Shown here in pieces: positions 15,251-27,565 of a stretch of 64,000 nt of DNA; position 1 is the stretch's first letter, and every line of letters begins with the position of its first letter. The notes beneath the pieces were generated by a model. The model was not told where the DNA came from, ran no database searches, and saw only the letters and a program-made list of their open reading frames with translations. A program made the position numbers and the translations under genes. The DNA is from Oreocharis arfaki (Eukaryota; Chordata; Aves; Passeriformes; Paramythiidae). The stretch spans positions 1,139,388 through 1,203,387 of the forward strand of contig VZRR01010904.1 in NCBI GenBank assembly GCA_013398015.1, given 5' to 3'.

Positions 15251-15430
15251 TAAACAAACAAACAAAAAAAAAAACCAGCAAACAAAGAAACCCAAAACCA
15301 AACAAAAACCCCAAACAAACAAACAAAAACAAAAAACAAACAAAAAACAAAACAAAAAACCCCACAAATACCAAACAAACAAACCCCCCAAAAAACTGAA
15401 CCGAACCAAACCAAACAAAAAACCAAAACA
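15251..15430. repeat. A/C-only low-complexity tract, (CAAA)n-like
   Basis: The plus strand is built almost only of A and C in CAAA, CAAAA and CCCCAAA units. Positions 15288-15397 contain no G at all and only two T. The complement is a T/G tract. Long lysine/asparagine-rich or phenylalanine-rich open frames here are compositional artefacts. Confidence 0.9.
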
Positions 15431-18050
15431 AGAAAGGAATTCACAAAAATTGATTTCCACTATACTGCAAAAAAACCCACAGAGAAATAGGTATCAAGCA
15501 GCGATGTGACAGGAATTAGTCCTGTATTCCACTTTCCCTTGCACACAACATGGGCTCCACTTACACTGAGAAAGCCTGAGGCAATATGCAACTGTCTGAG
15601 GTCAGAACTACTGTCTGCAAATAAACAGCAACAAATATATTGTCTGCTCTGAATGAAGCATAAGTCCTTTGGGGATTTGATTGTTTTTGATTTAGTCTTC
15701 CTCCTCTTAGCTCATCTCCTTGAAGATCAGCAACAAAAAGACAATATAAAGATGTCCCTGACATTGCAAAGAGAATGACAGTATCTACTCGATTTTCTCT
15801 ACACCCCGTGATACATCAGGCAGATAAAAAAGGCCACTGAGAAGGACAGGAGACTCAGTGACTCAGACCACAGCACTTGGTTTCTCTCTTCTTTGTTTCT
15901 GACTCCATGAGGGATCACCTCTTACTTTATCAATCTCAGTGGGATAAAAGGCAAAAAAATTATTGGAACTCCCTCTAAAGCATCTGGAAGCATAATGGGA
16001 GGGAAACGCAGCAAAGAAGTGTCAAGGGAAAGTAAAAGGACAGAAACATTTACATCTGCTCTTCTTTATTACTAATGGCATAATCTCTTTCCCACATTTA
16101 TACAAGGTTTATTAGAAAAAGCAAAGCAATTAGATGGACATCTGACATTTTCTTTACTCTCAGGCCTTCTCTCTCCAGAATACGATTGTTCAACAACTGG
16201 TCCAGAAAGTGGATCTGACACAGAAAGTGCCTTTAAGCTAATGAGCTGCATATTGAGCAACTAAATCTTTTGTTTAGCTTGGGACAGGCAAGGGAAGTGG
16301 GGGTATGTCTGAAGTGACTGGCAGGGAAACACAGCTATCTTTGGCATTCGTGACTCAAACAACTCTGTCTGTCCATCTCTGAATATGAACATCATTGGTG
16401 GTTAGATATCAGTCACTTGAAAAAGGAATCACTCTGGCAGCTTGAAAAGTAGCTTGTTTTAAACAGCATTAGTCTCAAATACCACAGCTTTCTAGAGGGG
16501 TACTGAAAGAGTGTTTAGAAGTTCTCCATGTGGTACCAGTCAGCAGTTACTGTTCTTGTCTGCATCAGGAGAGATCCACAATGAAATGGGACAGCAAATG
16601 CCAAAATAGAAACATGAAAAAGCAGGAAACAGAAAAAGAACTGCAGTAAGACATTTTGACTATTCACTTAGAGGAAACACAATTTCATCATTAGCGAAAA
16701 AATGGGCCCAAAAATGCAAGGAAAGGGAAATATGTCACATATTGGAAATCAGCCTGCTGATGTAGTATTAAGAAACATCGGTGGATGCTGTTCACTGAAT
16801 AGTTGGGTACAGGAAAATATTATTCATACAACATAAGGTCCATAAGTTATCCTAGATCTGACCTTCTTTTCTATGCTCCCTTCCTCCCATATACACACAA
16901 TTTCAGTGACTAAAAATATGGGAGAAAAATGAAGAGGGCAACAAGTACAGCCTGAAAGAAGGTGTTTCACCAACTGGACCCCAGCCCCGAAAGAGTTACC
17001 TGGGGCTGCTCTCCTGCAGTGCTGGGTAGCCCTGGATTGCAGCAAAGTCAGCAGGACTTTCAGCACAACTGTCAAAAAACCCAAACGAAGCAAGCAAAAC
17101 TCCTGCACCCTTCACAGTTATTTCCCTCCCCAGGATTTTGTACTGAATTTTTTACTACCTTTTTTTTTTTTTTTTTCAGAAGAAAGAACTCAAATTTATT
17201 TCACATCTCAGTGGTAACGTGGCTTCAATACTCCAGCTAGGAGTGGCAAAGTGACAAGTACAGAAAATAGTTTTTTAAAAAACATTTAATCACTTAGCAT
17301 TCACATCTTTGAACTGCTGCATGAAGTGCTACCCAAAAGCTAAATATTGTTAAGAGATTGCTTGGCTCTGTTTATTCTGTCAGCACTCTTTACCACCAAA
17401 GCACTGACAAAACTTGCAGCCACTGTTCATGACATTAACAGGAACATGATGGTGGAATTTACAGAAGAATATTAAAATTGAAGGAGCTTTCAGTTTCTCT
17501 TTATGCAATTAACCCAGCAACAACAGCAAACACTTTGAAATCACACCACCAATCAAGAAATTCATGTTTGGGGCAGCAAAGCACTGAAATGCTATGATAT
17601 TTCTTATGTAGGGGGATTTAACAATCCTAACTGCAGAGTCTATAAATCAGTTTCTCTACAGAACTTCAAAGTCATAGGTGCCAAATATAAATCTTTTTCT
17701 CATAATCCCATTCTTGATCTTTTCATGTTATTACTGGACATCTTGGACAAATTGTTGCTAAAATAAGTTTTCTCTTTTTTTCCTACATAATTTGCCAAAC
17801 TAACTGCTGGAATGCATTTGTATTGTCCTCTTTCTAGAAGAATTCCTGTAACATTCCCATTGACCTAATTGTAGGTTTTGGCCTGAAAAGATGACACGTT
17901 TCTGTGAATCTGGTAAAGCTGTTGAAGCAGGGATACTAGAAATGAAGTACCCTTCTGGCCCCTTTCATCAGGCTTCAGGCTGAATCCCCTTAGGAATGTG
18001 ATGGCATTTCTTCTCCCTTCTTTTTTCTAAAATCCTATTCTAAGCTGCTT

Positions 18051-18087
18051 AAAAAAAAAAAAAAAAAAAGGAGGAAAAAAAAAAAAA
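18051..18087. repeat. A-rich run interrupted by GGAGG
   Basis: About 19 A residues, a short GGAGG interruption and a further 13 or so A residues. It has no recognised element attached and may be the decayed tail of an old insertion. Confidence 0.7.
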
Positions 18088-18821
18088 GATGAAAATCTGA
18101 CCGAAATAACCCAGAAAGTTAAGTAAAGACAGCTGGAAAGATGAAAGAGTGATAATGTTTAGATGTAAACCAAGCGACATGTTCCAACAACTGGCAGGGA
18201 CTAAATTCTGTCCCAGAAATATATGTTATTAAAGAATACAGTGTGATTTGGGAAATCCCTGAAACCACAATACAATTACATTGGTTTAAGTCTTTATTTA
18301 GAAAGCATCATCCTTACTTAGAGAAAAATATATGCCCTCAGTGTGGTACCTCTTACAGCAAGTCTTTTTTCTTATAGCAGGAGAAGAAAAAAATAATAAT
18401 CGTAGGACAAAATTGATTATTTGGAGATAGTTTAAAGCCTGGGTAGATACCATAAGCCATTATTAGGCAAGCAGTTCAAATGAAAAAATATATAAAAATG
18501 TGAGCAATATCACATATTGTATCAGATTTAAAACACAGTCTGCAGAGCCTCCAACCCAAAGCAAATTCTGCTTTTGCCCCTGCTGCAGATGAATCTTGCT
18601 CTAGGCTAAGTCCCATTTTATGGCAGACACAGTGCCTATAACATGTATCCTTTAATCTGGAGAAATCTTTGGATGTGCCCACAATTCCATTTAGAGCCAT
18701 GGTTCAGTGACCCACACATAATCATCTATACTGTATCAGTGTGCTGTGTTCCAAACATAATTCTGGTTTTAATATATACTCCTAATTTTTTAAGCTTCTG
18801 TCATCATCGAGGCTTCCTTAC

Positions 18822-19033
18822 CTGCGCAGATCTTCCCATCGTAGGTCTCGCACACCCAGTCGTGGCACTCGCAGAGCGGGCCGTAGTATTTGCCAGACTC
18901 AGTCACTTGGCAGATGCAGACTCCACACTCACATCTGCCTCTGTCATTGCACAGCTTCCCCCCTGGGACGCGGCACCTGAGCTCCGACTCAGCCCGGGAC
19001 AGCCGGCAGGAAGCAGGAATACCCAAACTGCTC
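18822..19033 (-). CDS. ITGBL1: ITGBL1 exon 2 (first integrin-EGF repeat)
   Basis: This 212-nt coding exon encodes residues 28-97 of integrin beta-like protein 1, plus parts of the codons at both edges. ITGBL1 is a secreted protein made of cysteine-rich integrin-type EGF repeats. The peptide contains the family-typical CRLSRAESE segment (residues 36-44), then CECGVCIC (61-68), then [18 protein letters not shown] (80-97), with 11 cysteines in the first repeat. The acceptor reads ...CCCCGCAG|GAG and the donor GCGCAG|GTAAGG. Joining to exon 1 restores a codon (CG+G, Arg27) in frame, and the exon ends in phase 1 as expected for the following Gly codon. Compared with the human protein as I recall it, the loop between the second and third cysteines is about four residues shorter. 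Identity is secure from the sequence pattern and from the NALCN neighbour. Confidence 0.93.
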
Positions 19034-20311
19034 CTGCGGGGAACAGCAAACAGAATAAGTTGCAGTCAAAGCCAGGGGCTGCAGCTCAGAGCCCATGAGA
19101 GCTTGGCTCATGCCAAACCTCCTGCCACTGGCTTCAGCCAATACCCAGAATATTGTTCTTAACACCTCTTCAGTTATGGCTGCAAATTATCACTTGCCTC
19201 AAATCACCCAATTTTCTTCGTTTTCATCAGAAATCTCATTGCTAACCGCAGGAATGCTTCTACTTCATTTTACTTACCTTTTTAACTACATTGGGCTCAT
19301 CTACTTTCTTATCAGGAATATCTGGTATATATGCATAGACACGTATAGTTTGATTATCTATCATGAAAAATTTTGATCTTAATTAATTCAAAAAGTTTAG
19401 AGACACCATATACATCCAAATATCTGGGTAGCGTAACAGGAATATATATCATAAAGCAAACTTATGGTTGATTCTACTAAAATATGTTTGCCAAAGTAAT
19501 CTTTCTGGTTGTCAGACATATATGATCCATGCTTTCAAAGGAAAAGGAAACCAAAGTAATCCCAGCTTTCCATGCAACAGTGTAGTTTGTGGCTGTGGTT
19601 TTAGTAAAGCCAGCAGAATCCAGTGCTAGATCTGTAGATTTGCAGCTCTGCCATGAAATTGTACCAAGCACTGGAGCACGTGGAGATCAGGACTTTCAGG
19701 ACCTACTCAGGAAAAATCACACTTTGTCTCATCGGGAGCTGAATTGCAGGAAAAAACAACAAAGGACTGCTCAGGCCAAAACCAGGTCTTCACAACGCTA
19801 AGGAATACTGAAGATGCAGATGAGTAGAACCTGCCCTTCTCAGACAGCAGATTTTGCAAGGCTCTGGAGCAGAGGAGCTTCTGGCTCTAAGAGCCAGTGT
19901 GTGCTGGCTGTGGTGGAAGTGGAGAGCAAAGGGCAGTGTGCCTCGCTGTGCCACTGCACCAAAGTGCAGCAATAAGCAGGGCTCTGTGATTAGGCGCTCC
20001 ACTCGGGCGGCAGAATTTAGAGGTTTGGGCGTAGAGACATCACGATCCAGCTCTTCCCCCTTCACTGCTTTCAAAGTGTGCATCTTGGGCGTCAAATACA
20101 TCGTTGCAAGTAACTCTGCAGTCTGCACAGGCACTTACCTACCTATCGAGGTTCCCAGTGACCCAGAGCGCTTCCCTCACTGTCACTTTCAAGCAGGCAG
20201 AGGAAGAGCCAACAAACTGCTCCACTGCTCCCTCTGCAACCCCACCTTTCACACTCCTGGCACCTCAAAATCGCGTCGCAATCCCGCGTGAGACTTGAGA
20301 GCCGCACTTAC
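19034..20311 (-). other. ITGBL1: ITGBL1 intron 1
   Basis: A 1,278-nt intron between a GTAAGT donor beside exon 1 and a CCCCGCAG acceptor beside exon 2. No repeat element of note was recognised. Open frames of up to 145 codons on the plus strand (19854-20291) overlap the GC-richer end and show no domain. Confidence 0.88.
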
Positions 20312-20391
20312 CGCAGGGCGAGGGGCCCGGCCGGCAGCGCGGGGCCCAGCAGCAGCAGCAGCAGCAGCCCCAGCAGCCCCGGTGCGAACAT
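20312..20391 (-). CDS. ITGBL1: ITGBL1 exon 1 (start codon and signal peptide)
   Basis: The start ATG is at 20391-20389 in a good Kozak setting (GCACCATGT). The 80 coding bases give 26 codons plus two bases, and the donor is CTGCG|GTAAGT. The product starts MFAPGLLG, runs through seven consecutive leucines, then GPALPAG and PLALR. This is a classic short positive-free N-terminus with a hydrophobic core and an Ala/Gly cleavage region, that is, a secretory signal peptide of about 20-22 residues. It joins exon 2 in frame. The leucine run is a pure CTG repeat. No ATG occurs just upstream on this strand, which supports this start. ITGBL1 is known as an extracellular modulator of integrin and TGF-beta related signalling; that role is family knowledge and cannot be read from this sequence. 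Confidence 0.9.
20347..20367 (-). repeat. ITGBL1: (CTG)7 trinucleotide repeat in ITGBL1 signal peptide
   Basis: Seven perfect CAG units on the plus strand (CTG on the coding strand) encode the poly-leucine core of the signal peptide. All leucines in the run use the same codon, so the tract is a true microsatellite. Confidence 0.95.
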
Positions 20392-20560
20392 GGTGCGAGC
20401 TGCGCTGAGCCGCACCGGGAGCGCTCCTGCAGACGGGCGCACAGACAGCCGGACAGACCCGCCAGGCACGCCGAGAGCTGCGAGCTGGTCAAGCCCGGCT
20501 CCAGCGCTCTCCCCCCGTGCTGCAGTGGCTCTGATTAGCTGCCTGGGAGCGGGATTTGGG
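20392..20560 (-). promoter_or_regulatory. ITGBL1: ITGBL1 promoter and 5' UTR, small CpG island
   Basis: GC- and CpG-rich sequence flanks exon 1 from about 20280 to 20560 and ends abruptly in AT-rich DNA. No TATA box stands at a convincing distance from the ATG, which fits a CpG-type promoter. The transcription start cannot be placed from sequence alone; a 5' UTR of roughly 50-170 nt would fit. Confidence 0.6.
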
Positions 20561-22565
20561 CAGCACTATGGGAAGGAGGCCGGTGCCAAACCCCGAAGTT
20601 TACAGTCTAGGCAGGGAAGTAATTAGAAACAGTTGCGCAGCCAGATGGTTTATTTTGATGTTTTAAAAGTGGCCCGTTCACAGATGTGAACGAACTGTCT
20701 CATTCTCAAAGTAAAGGCACCGTAAATATTTGAGGTATGCGTATCCCCCTGTCCTTTGACAGATGGCTGCTTGGGATAATCTGTGAAACTTGTACCGCCG
20801 AGGAGACAGGACGAGCGCTCCCCAGCTGCAGCATCCCTGCCTGACTGCTGGAGCACCTCCCTGGCGCCTGCCTCCCCAGGTCCATCCCTTCCCTCCTTCC
20901 CCTGAGGTCACCTGCTCACGTCACTGCACTGTGCGACACTGCAGGCTGCCAACCTACACCAGCATGAATGACTGCATATTCAAAGTATTATTAGTTAGCC
21001 ATTTCCTAATGCCTTATTAAAACACAGTCCAATACCTCATCACAGTAGTGGGAGATTTTTTAATTGCTTTAAAACTAAGCTAAAAGGAAGGATAGTCTCT
21101 CCAAATGAATCAACTTTGGCAGCTATGGCCACGTGCAGTTCTTTATGCTGTGGAAAAGTTTTTGATCCCTCTGGCTGTCCTGGGAAATTGCTGGTTGCCT
21201 GATACCTCCCCAGGTTGGGAAGCTCTTAAAGAAACAAACTTTGACCACAAAAGATGGTAAGTTATAGGTGTCCTAGTCTACACACACACATATGCATTTT
21301 TAAAGCAGGCAGCTGACAGAAGCTTTCACTGGTTCTGAAGCCTGTATCAGAGATTAAAGCCCCCAGCAGCTTTCTCAGAACGAACAACTCTTGCTTTAAT
21401 TTCATATGAAATATCTAATATACCACAGATTATACTGCTCCAGAAAACATTGTAAGATTTAGTTAAAATTCTCTGACTCAGAGGCTGCCTTTCCTATGTG
21501 TTTAAGTGGGTGTCTTACATTTAACATAGTGAACTCAAGGGTACAATTCACAGCATTCCTGCTATGCTCTACCTTCTTTACGACACATAATTTTACCCTA
21601 AAATACAAGCAAGTAGAATTAGGATATAAAAAAATCTGAAAGCCCCACATACAGCTGCTGCATACTGTAACAATTTTTTATCAGTTTTGCTGCCCCTTAT
21701 AGTATATTTCATATTGCAAATGCATTAAAATATTTTCTCGAGCAATGCAGATGATAAAAATTCTGTATTGAGTGATCTGTTGGCTTCAGACTTGTGAATG
21801 TTTACAGTCCTGCTGACCCCATGCATCTGACTTACTTTGATGGATCTAGTGAAAAGGGAAGTAACATTGGCAGGCGTTTATTTCTGACAGTCCTTGAACT
21901 TTGAAGTCCATGCTTAATGCAGCACTATGAGATATATATGTGTGACAGTTTTTCAACTGTATTTATAATGCTACAGTAAAGAAAAAAATTTATGAATTAA
22001 AATCCCTTAGATTACAGAAAGAAGCACTTTTAAGAATAATGTGATTGTCAGAAATTGTACTGCCTGAAGTCTCAATTTAGAGAAGAATAAATAGAAAGCT
22101 TTGCATTTTAAACAACGGTAATTCTCTTTTAGCACTAAATTTATCTTTAATCCACAAATTTAAAGGTTGCCATCTGTTCATCTTCCTCCATTTTTCCTGA
22201 GCAGATTGGTGCTGACAGGTATTCAGAAGACTTTCAAGCAGCCTACAAACTATAACTCCAGATGTGCAAGGAGAAGACATTCATCATGATATGATGACCT
22301 TATCACTGTCTTATTTTTTATTTAATTACATCTGTCATGTTTTGAGGAAATACCCACCTTTTGGCTGTGGACCTTTTGAATTTGGAGAAGGCATGCTCAC
22401 ATAGTCCAAGGGTGCAGTATTTGAAATGTGCACCCAGAGATTAAATTTAATAAATACTTCCATGTGTACATGTCTGTAATATAATCTCAGTGCTCCCTTA
22501 ATGGATTTCAACCTTTGCTCAGATTTATTATTTAATCATTTAAACCTAGAATGTTTGTATACATG

Positions 22566-22605
22566 CATGTATATACATGTATATAAATATACATGTATAT
22601 ACATG
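22566..22605. repeat. Perfect 18-bp inverted repeat with 4-nt spacer
   Basis: CATGTATATACATGTATA (22566-22583) is followed by TAAA and then its exact reverse complement (22588-22605). The sequence is an alternating pyrimidine-purine (TA/CA) microsatellite and could extrude as a cruciform. Confidence 0.9.
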
Positions 22606-23467
22606 ATATATACACATTCAGGAGCTAATCAGCTTCCAAACAGGCTGTAAATTCAATTTAAAAGGAGTCAGTCTCTTTCTAAATGGGAACCTGAAAGCCT
22701 GCCTTGAGAACTGCTCCCTTCTATTCAGTCACTCCTGTACACAACCCTAAGGAACTTTGTTCTCTGCTGGATAACATACACCTACACGAAGCACAGCACT
22801 TGTAAAATGCTAGTTTTCCTATGTATTGAAATTTCAGACTAAGGCTCGACTTGTAGCTGCTTGGTAAATGTATAGTTTACAAGTGGTAATGCCACTGCTT
22901 GCAGAGTAAAGGTAGAAAAGAGAAACTCAACAAATTGCTGACGAGGAGGAGAAGTGGGAACACACCTTCTAATACCAAACAGCCTTTTCAAAAATAGGCA
23001 ATAGGTTTAAATAATACTTATCAGATACAAAATTACTTCAAATAAAGACATGGAATAAAAAAAATCAGTGCCATTAAGCACACTTACACTTGAACCTAAC
23101 TTTTTAAGTGTATCACTATTACTGTTCTTGATAAAATTTTGCAGGATTTTGTATGGTCAGAGATTGGGATAAACCTTTTCCCTGCAATTTTACTGACCAG
23201 TAGAGGAACCAGTAGGGTAATTTCCTATCCAAACTGGTGAAGGTTACTTTTGTGGTTTCGTAGTCTTCTGAACTGTGTGAAAACTAAGATGCAAGCCTGG
23301 GGGTAGATGAAGTAATTCAAAGCCAGTGATTTTTAATTTTTTTTTTAAAGGCAAGCAATATCTTAACTTTAACTTTGCCAGAACTGTTTTTTATTATAAA
23401 CCAAATAAGAATAATATTTTAAAAATAAGGCAAAAAACCAAGAAAAATATTTTTAATATAAGACTGG

Positions 23468-23648
23468 TCTAATGCTGGAGAAGAATGCCCAGCAGTGTTG
23501 TGGAATCTTCACCCTTGGACATATTCAAAAGCCATCAGGACAGGGTTTGGGGAACATGCTCTAGGCTATCCTACTCTGAGCAGGCAGGTTAGACTAGACC
23601 ATCTCCACGGATCCTTCCCAACCTCAAATATTCCATAATTCTATGACT
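23468..23648 (+). mobile_element. CR1 LINE 3' fragment
   Basis: The segment follows the CR1 3' UTR order: a 'gtggaatcttcacccttgga' block, 'cattcaaaagccatcaggac'-like text, 'tagactagaccatctcc', 'atccttcccaacctcaaata' and the terminal ATTCTATGA-type octamer at the 3' end. It is 5' truncated, as is usual for CR1, and moderately diverged. Confidence 0.85.
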
Positions 23649-26600
23649 CTGATGGCACAATGTGCTATGAAACAAGGTTTGATTCAGCTTGGGAAGGCAG
23701 ATGGACTCTGCCTACTGCTTTATTACAGCCTCCTAGTGAACATTTTAATTTTGTTGTCACTTTAATAAAGCCATCAAGTTTGCAAAACACATTCCATGCC
23801 ATTCTTAAGGATTTTTTTCTTTAATGAAACAAATAAAAATGCACATACAGTGAATAGTTTAAGCTTAAGAAAAAAATGGAAACCATCAAAATCTGTCAAA
23901 TATTCCTCCTGGGTTTCCATTGAAGACATTTTAGTAACAGCATGGGTTTGTAAGAGTGGAGACTGAGGCATTCAAATGCAGACACACTCAATAACATTAC
24001 AATTTCTAAAATGAACCAGAATTTGATAATCCCACATATCAAACAAGTTATTGTTCCTCCATAAACTGTGGAACAAAGAGAACAGTAAGTGTCCAATGAC
24101 TGTTCTGACCAGGATGTACAATCACTAAATTAGACGGCTGTAAAGATCTATGACAAACCACTTTAACAGCCATGAAGCAAAGTACTTGATGGAGTTAATT
24201 AAAATCTGCCTAAACTGAGCAGTTCAGAAATGCATGCAACTGTTGAGAGTCATTGCTGTGCTGGTCAGTGTCATCCCTGGAAGGGAGCAGGAGACAGAGT
24301 ACACCAGAGCTGTGCAGAACTGAAAACCTTGTGTTAATTTTGCTGACATGACATGGAATCTGGGACAGCAGATGGTATCACACAGGAATACAAATAGCTT
24401 TTGGAGTTATAGGATCAAGGTTAGAACAAGATAAAAGCTGAGCTGGTCTGAATGTTGCTGGCCTGAATAGTAGAGAATATAAGCTACCCAAACAGTTCAT
24501 AGGCCAACATTAATCAAGATGTTATTGTGTTATACTCTAGTGTAAAACCTTAGCTTACTCCTTCATGCCTCAGTTGAAACTTTAAATAGCTGGTAGGTCT
24601 TTTGTTTGTTCAGTGAATTCCCCTAAACAGCAATAATACCCTGTTTTTATAGCGGCCTTAAGGAAGCAGAAGATATTTAGGCATGATCTTGCAAGAAAGC
24701 TCAGAATGCCAGCAACAACAGTGCATTTAAAACCAATTCTACTGCATTCTTAACTGTTTAGCACTTATTTCAGAAAGCAAATAAAGATCTGTTATAAGCC
24801 AAGTTAACAGTATCATTTAAGAGCCCAAGAAAGGAAATAAAAGGCATGTAATTTTTCACCATAAATTATTACTTTATGGTCAATTTGTGCCGTATTTTGT
24901 AAAGAGACAATGTTTCCTGATGCTGGGAATCTTGAAAAATCAAAAGTACTGGGAAATACTATTTGTGATCTTTTTAATTAGTTACCTGAATAAGTTACAA
25001 CGAAGGATCATTATCATTGTTTTGACCAAAGAGCTGTTCCTAAGGATAGCAAATTAATAAAATAGATGCTGCTGATTTCTTAAGGGCAAAACAGCAGTAA
25101 CTCAGGTTGAGTGCCTAAAATGATCACATGCACACCAGATTCTCCAGAGCAACAGCAAACCATCCTGTATGTTTTCAACGCTCGTCTTGCACTGCTTGAT
25201 GTTAAACCAAAAATGAAGGAGAGACAGAAATTAAGAAAAAAGAAATTTTGGATAACACCACTATTGCCCTTCTTTTGAGAACTCAGTACCTACTGAAAGC
25301 AAACTAATTGTATACACAGTTAGTTGCAGACTTGGGACTCTCCTTAAGGTGCGAAATTAAGAAAACCATATTCCATGTCCTTTATTCTGGTTCATCAATG
25401 TTGACACAGGCCACGGACACTCAAGAGTGATAGTTTTTAACCCATCCCAATCAAAGTTACTGATGAACATTAACTGAGTTTCTCTTGCTGTCATTAGTCT
25501 GATGTTGCTCTGTGACCATTTCTGTGGTGGTTACATGCTTCAGAATGAAACTGCCACTAGCCAGAGACATATAGAGCAGACAGGTGGAAGCAAACTGGGC
25601 TGCTCAGCTCATCTGATTCACAGGGGGCCCCAGTAATATCAAGGTGCTTCTCAGCACACGCAGAGCGAGACTTCAGACTATGGGAGAACTTTGTGGTAAC
25701 CACCATTAAGATGACTAAAGACTTGGACACTCTGAGGCTAAAGAGCAACAAGCAGAAATTTAGCAGTTTTTGACTAGTATCCTATGCCAAAAATGATTAA
25801 ATCTTCCTTTGGGTCTGACGTTTAATTCTGAATTGCTCAATGATATTTTGTGACCTTTTTTAAAAGCTCAAGCATAATTTCAAAATGAATATTTCATGAA
25901 TTCTTTTAGTCATTACAGATGATCTGAAATCTGATCAAGCACTGCGTTCTTTCATAAGTGGTAAATCAAATTCCAACAATGGCAATCCCAATAAGCTCAG
26001 CTCCTTGGGATGTTTTCAAAATTTGTTTACATTACTCTTCAACTTGTTAACAGATACTTAGGGGAAGTAAGGACAAGAGAGCAAATAAAGTTCAAATAAA
26101 TTCGGAAGTAAAACCAGGGCTTGAGGGCTGTCCAAATTCTGTAAGGAAACATGTAAAATAAATAGATGCTTTGAACTCCGCTTTTTTTTCAGGACTTACT
26201 GAGTGAGAAGGTCTAGGAAACTGGTTTGTTAATTACCTTTCATCCAGGAAGATCTTACTGTGTTTGCAGATCATGTTACTTTCAGAAATGAAAGTTATAG
26301 GTAAGGTTGAGAATTCTCCCCTTGAATTCTTCGTACAAATCTTCTGGAATTTCCCAAAATTTTCTTTGAAATGGACATTTTGCTCTTTGTTGATTAAAAC
26401 ATGTTGAAGTTTGAAGGATGAATAAGGAAATTCCTTTATCTGGTCTTGATTTGTAGGGATGAGAGGTAAATCTTTACTAAGAAATCTCTTTTATTTTCAC
26501 CTACATAACATTACTGTAAAGTAACATTGTAAGATTAACTTCCTTATCTGTATGTTTATGGCTTATTTCTTAGGTCAGTGTGAATTTTCTAAATCAGAAT

Positions 26601-27124
26601 TAAAACAGACTTCAGTCCTAAATATTAAACATTGTTACAAGCTTTAAAGGACTAATAGGTTCTTTGCAAAATTATATCAGCAATTTTATAGATACCTAAG
26701 TTTTCCACTTTATCCTCACACGCCTGCTATATGCCACTCAAATTCTAAAATGCTCACAATTGCTTTTCACGTGCCAGATCTGAAAGTAAATTTATGGTGC
26801 ATCAAGGGCTAAATGCTTCTTCCAGCATTATCATCATCTGATCCAAGTTGTGCTCAAAGACAGGCTGTCAAAGAGAATCCAGTCTTCTGCTGAAAGTGTG
26901 GGTCCCCATTAGCAGCTTGTGGTTCACAGAGTAAGGGCAGGTAGTAACAATATGTTAACAAGTATGATACCAGGTAAAAGAAGTGTGAAACACATACACG
27001 TATGCTATAACACAAACCATATGTAAGGAAATGAATCCCCTCTTTTCGGGAACTTATTAAACAGCATCTAAATTACTGTAGCAAATTTTGAACCCCCCTC
27101 CAACACGTGACAGGTGCTAATATG

Positions 27125-27565
27125 AGAATTCAGTGGCAGGCCACCAAGGCGGTTGGAGCTGGAGCACTTGCTCCATGAGGAGAGGCTGAAGGAGCTTAGC
27201 TTTTTCAGCCTGGAGGAGGGATGGCTTTGGGGGCACCTAGGAGCAGTATGCCAGGCACTGTGAGGAAGCTGTCAAGAGGAAAAACCTGGGCTATTCCCAA
27301 GGGTACACTGAAGGAGGAGAGACAGCAGACAAGGGAGGGTCCAAGTGCATGTCAGGAAAAAATCTTTCAGCGCGAGGACAGTCCAGTACTGAAACAGGCT
27401 TACCAGGGAGGCTATGCAGTCTCTGTCTTGGGAGGTTTTCAAGACCAACCGGATAAAGCCCTAAGCAAGCTGGTGTGATCTCATCTCTGAGCCTGGTTTC
27501 AGCAGATCAGTCAGACCAGATGGCCTCCTGAGGTCCCTTCCAACTGGAAAATTGTTCTATCGAGA
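27125..27565 (+). mobile_element. CR1 LINE 3' fragment with residual ORF2 end
   Basis: It begins near 'ctggagcacttgctccatga', passes 'aggagaggctgaaggagctt' and 'cagcctggaggaggg', which are typical of the CR1 region before the 3' UTR, and ends with 'aggtcccttccaactgg' and a decayed octamer tail. An 85-codon open frame inside it is not a gene. Several indels relative to the CR1 pattern show it is old. Confidence 0.85.

Larger units (their letters stand above)
1..18821 (-). other. ITGBL1: ITGBL1 intron 2 (partial, runs off left edge)
   Basis: The stretch lies downstream of the ITGBL1 exon 2 donor on the minus strand. I looked on the minus strand for the next cysteine-rich integrin-EGF exon (repeated CxCGxC pattern) and found none, so exon 3 should lie beyond position 1. 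The content is AT-rich with poly-A and poly-T runs, two degraded CR1 fragments, an imperfect 21-nt duplication, a pair of small hairpins and an A/C-only low-complexity block, listed separately. The short open frames in it have no recognisable domain and no flanking splice signals that make sense. Apart from these items I see nothing further. Confidence 0.8.

Noticed and set aside
15152..15509. Overlapping Lys/Asn/Gln-rich and Phe-rich open frames
   Set aside because: They are direct translations of an A/C simple tract and its complement.
17160..17240. Poly-T followed by CAG with a downstream open frame, resembling a 3' splice site on the plus strand
   Set aside because: It lies in ITGBL1 intron 2 on the opposite strand. 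The frame has no conserved domain and no partner donor with a recognisable product.
18643..19098. 151-codon plus-strand open frame
   Set aside because: It is antisense to ITGBL1 exon 2, whose minus-strand frame has the conserved cysteine pattern and correct splice sites.
19854..20291. 145-codon plus-strand open frame upstream of ITGBL1 exon 1
   Set aside because: It lies in ITGBL1 intron 1 in GC-richer sequence with no domain and no conserved start context.
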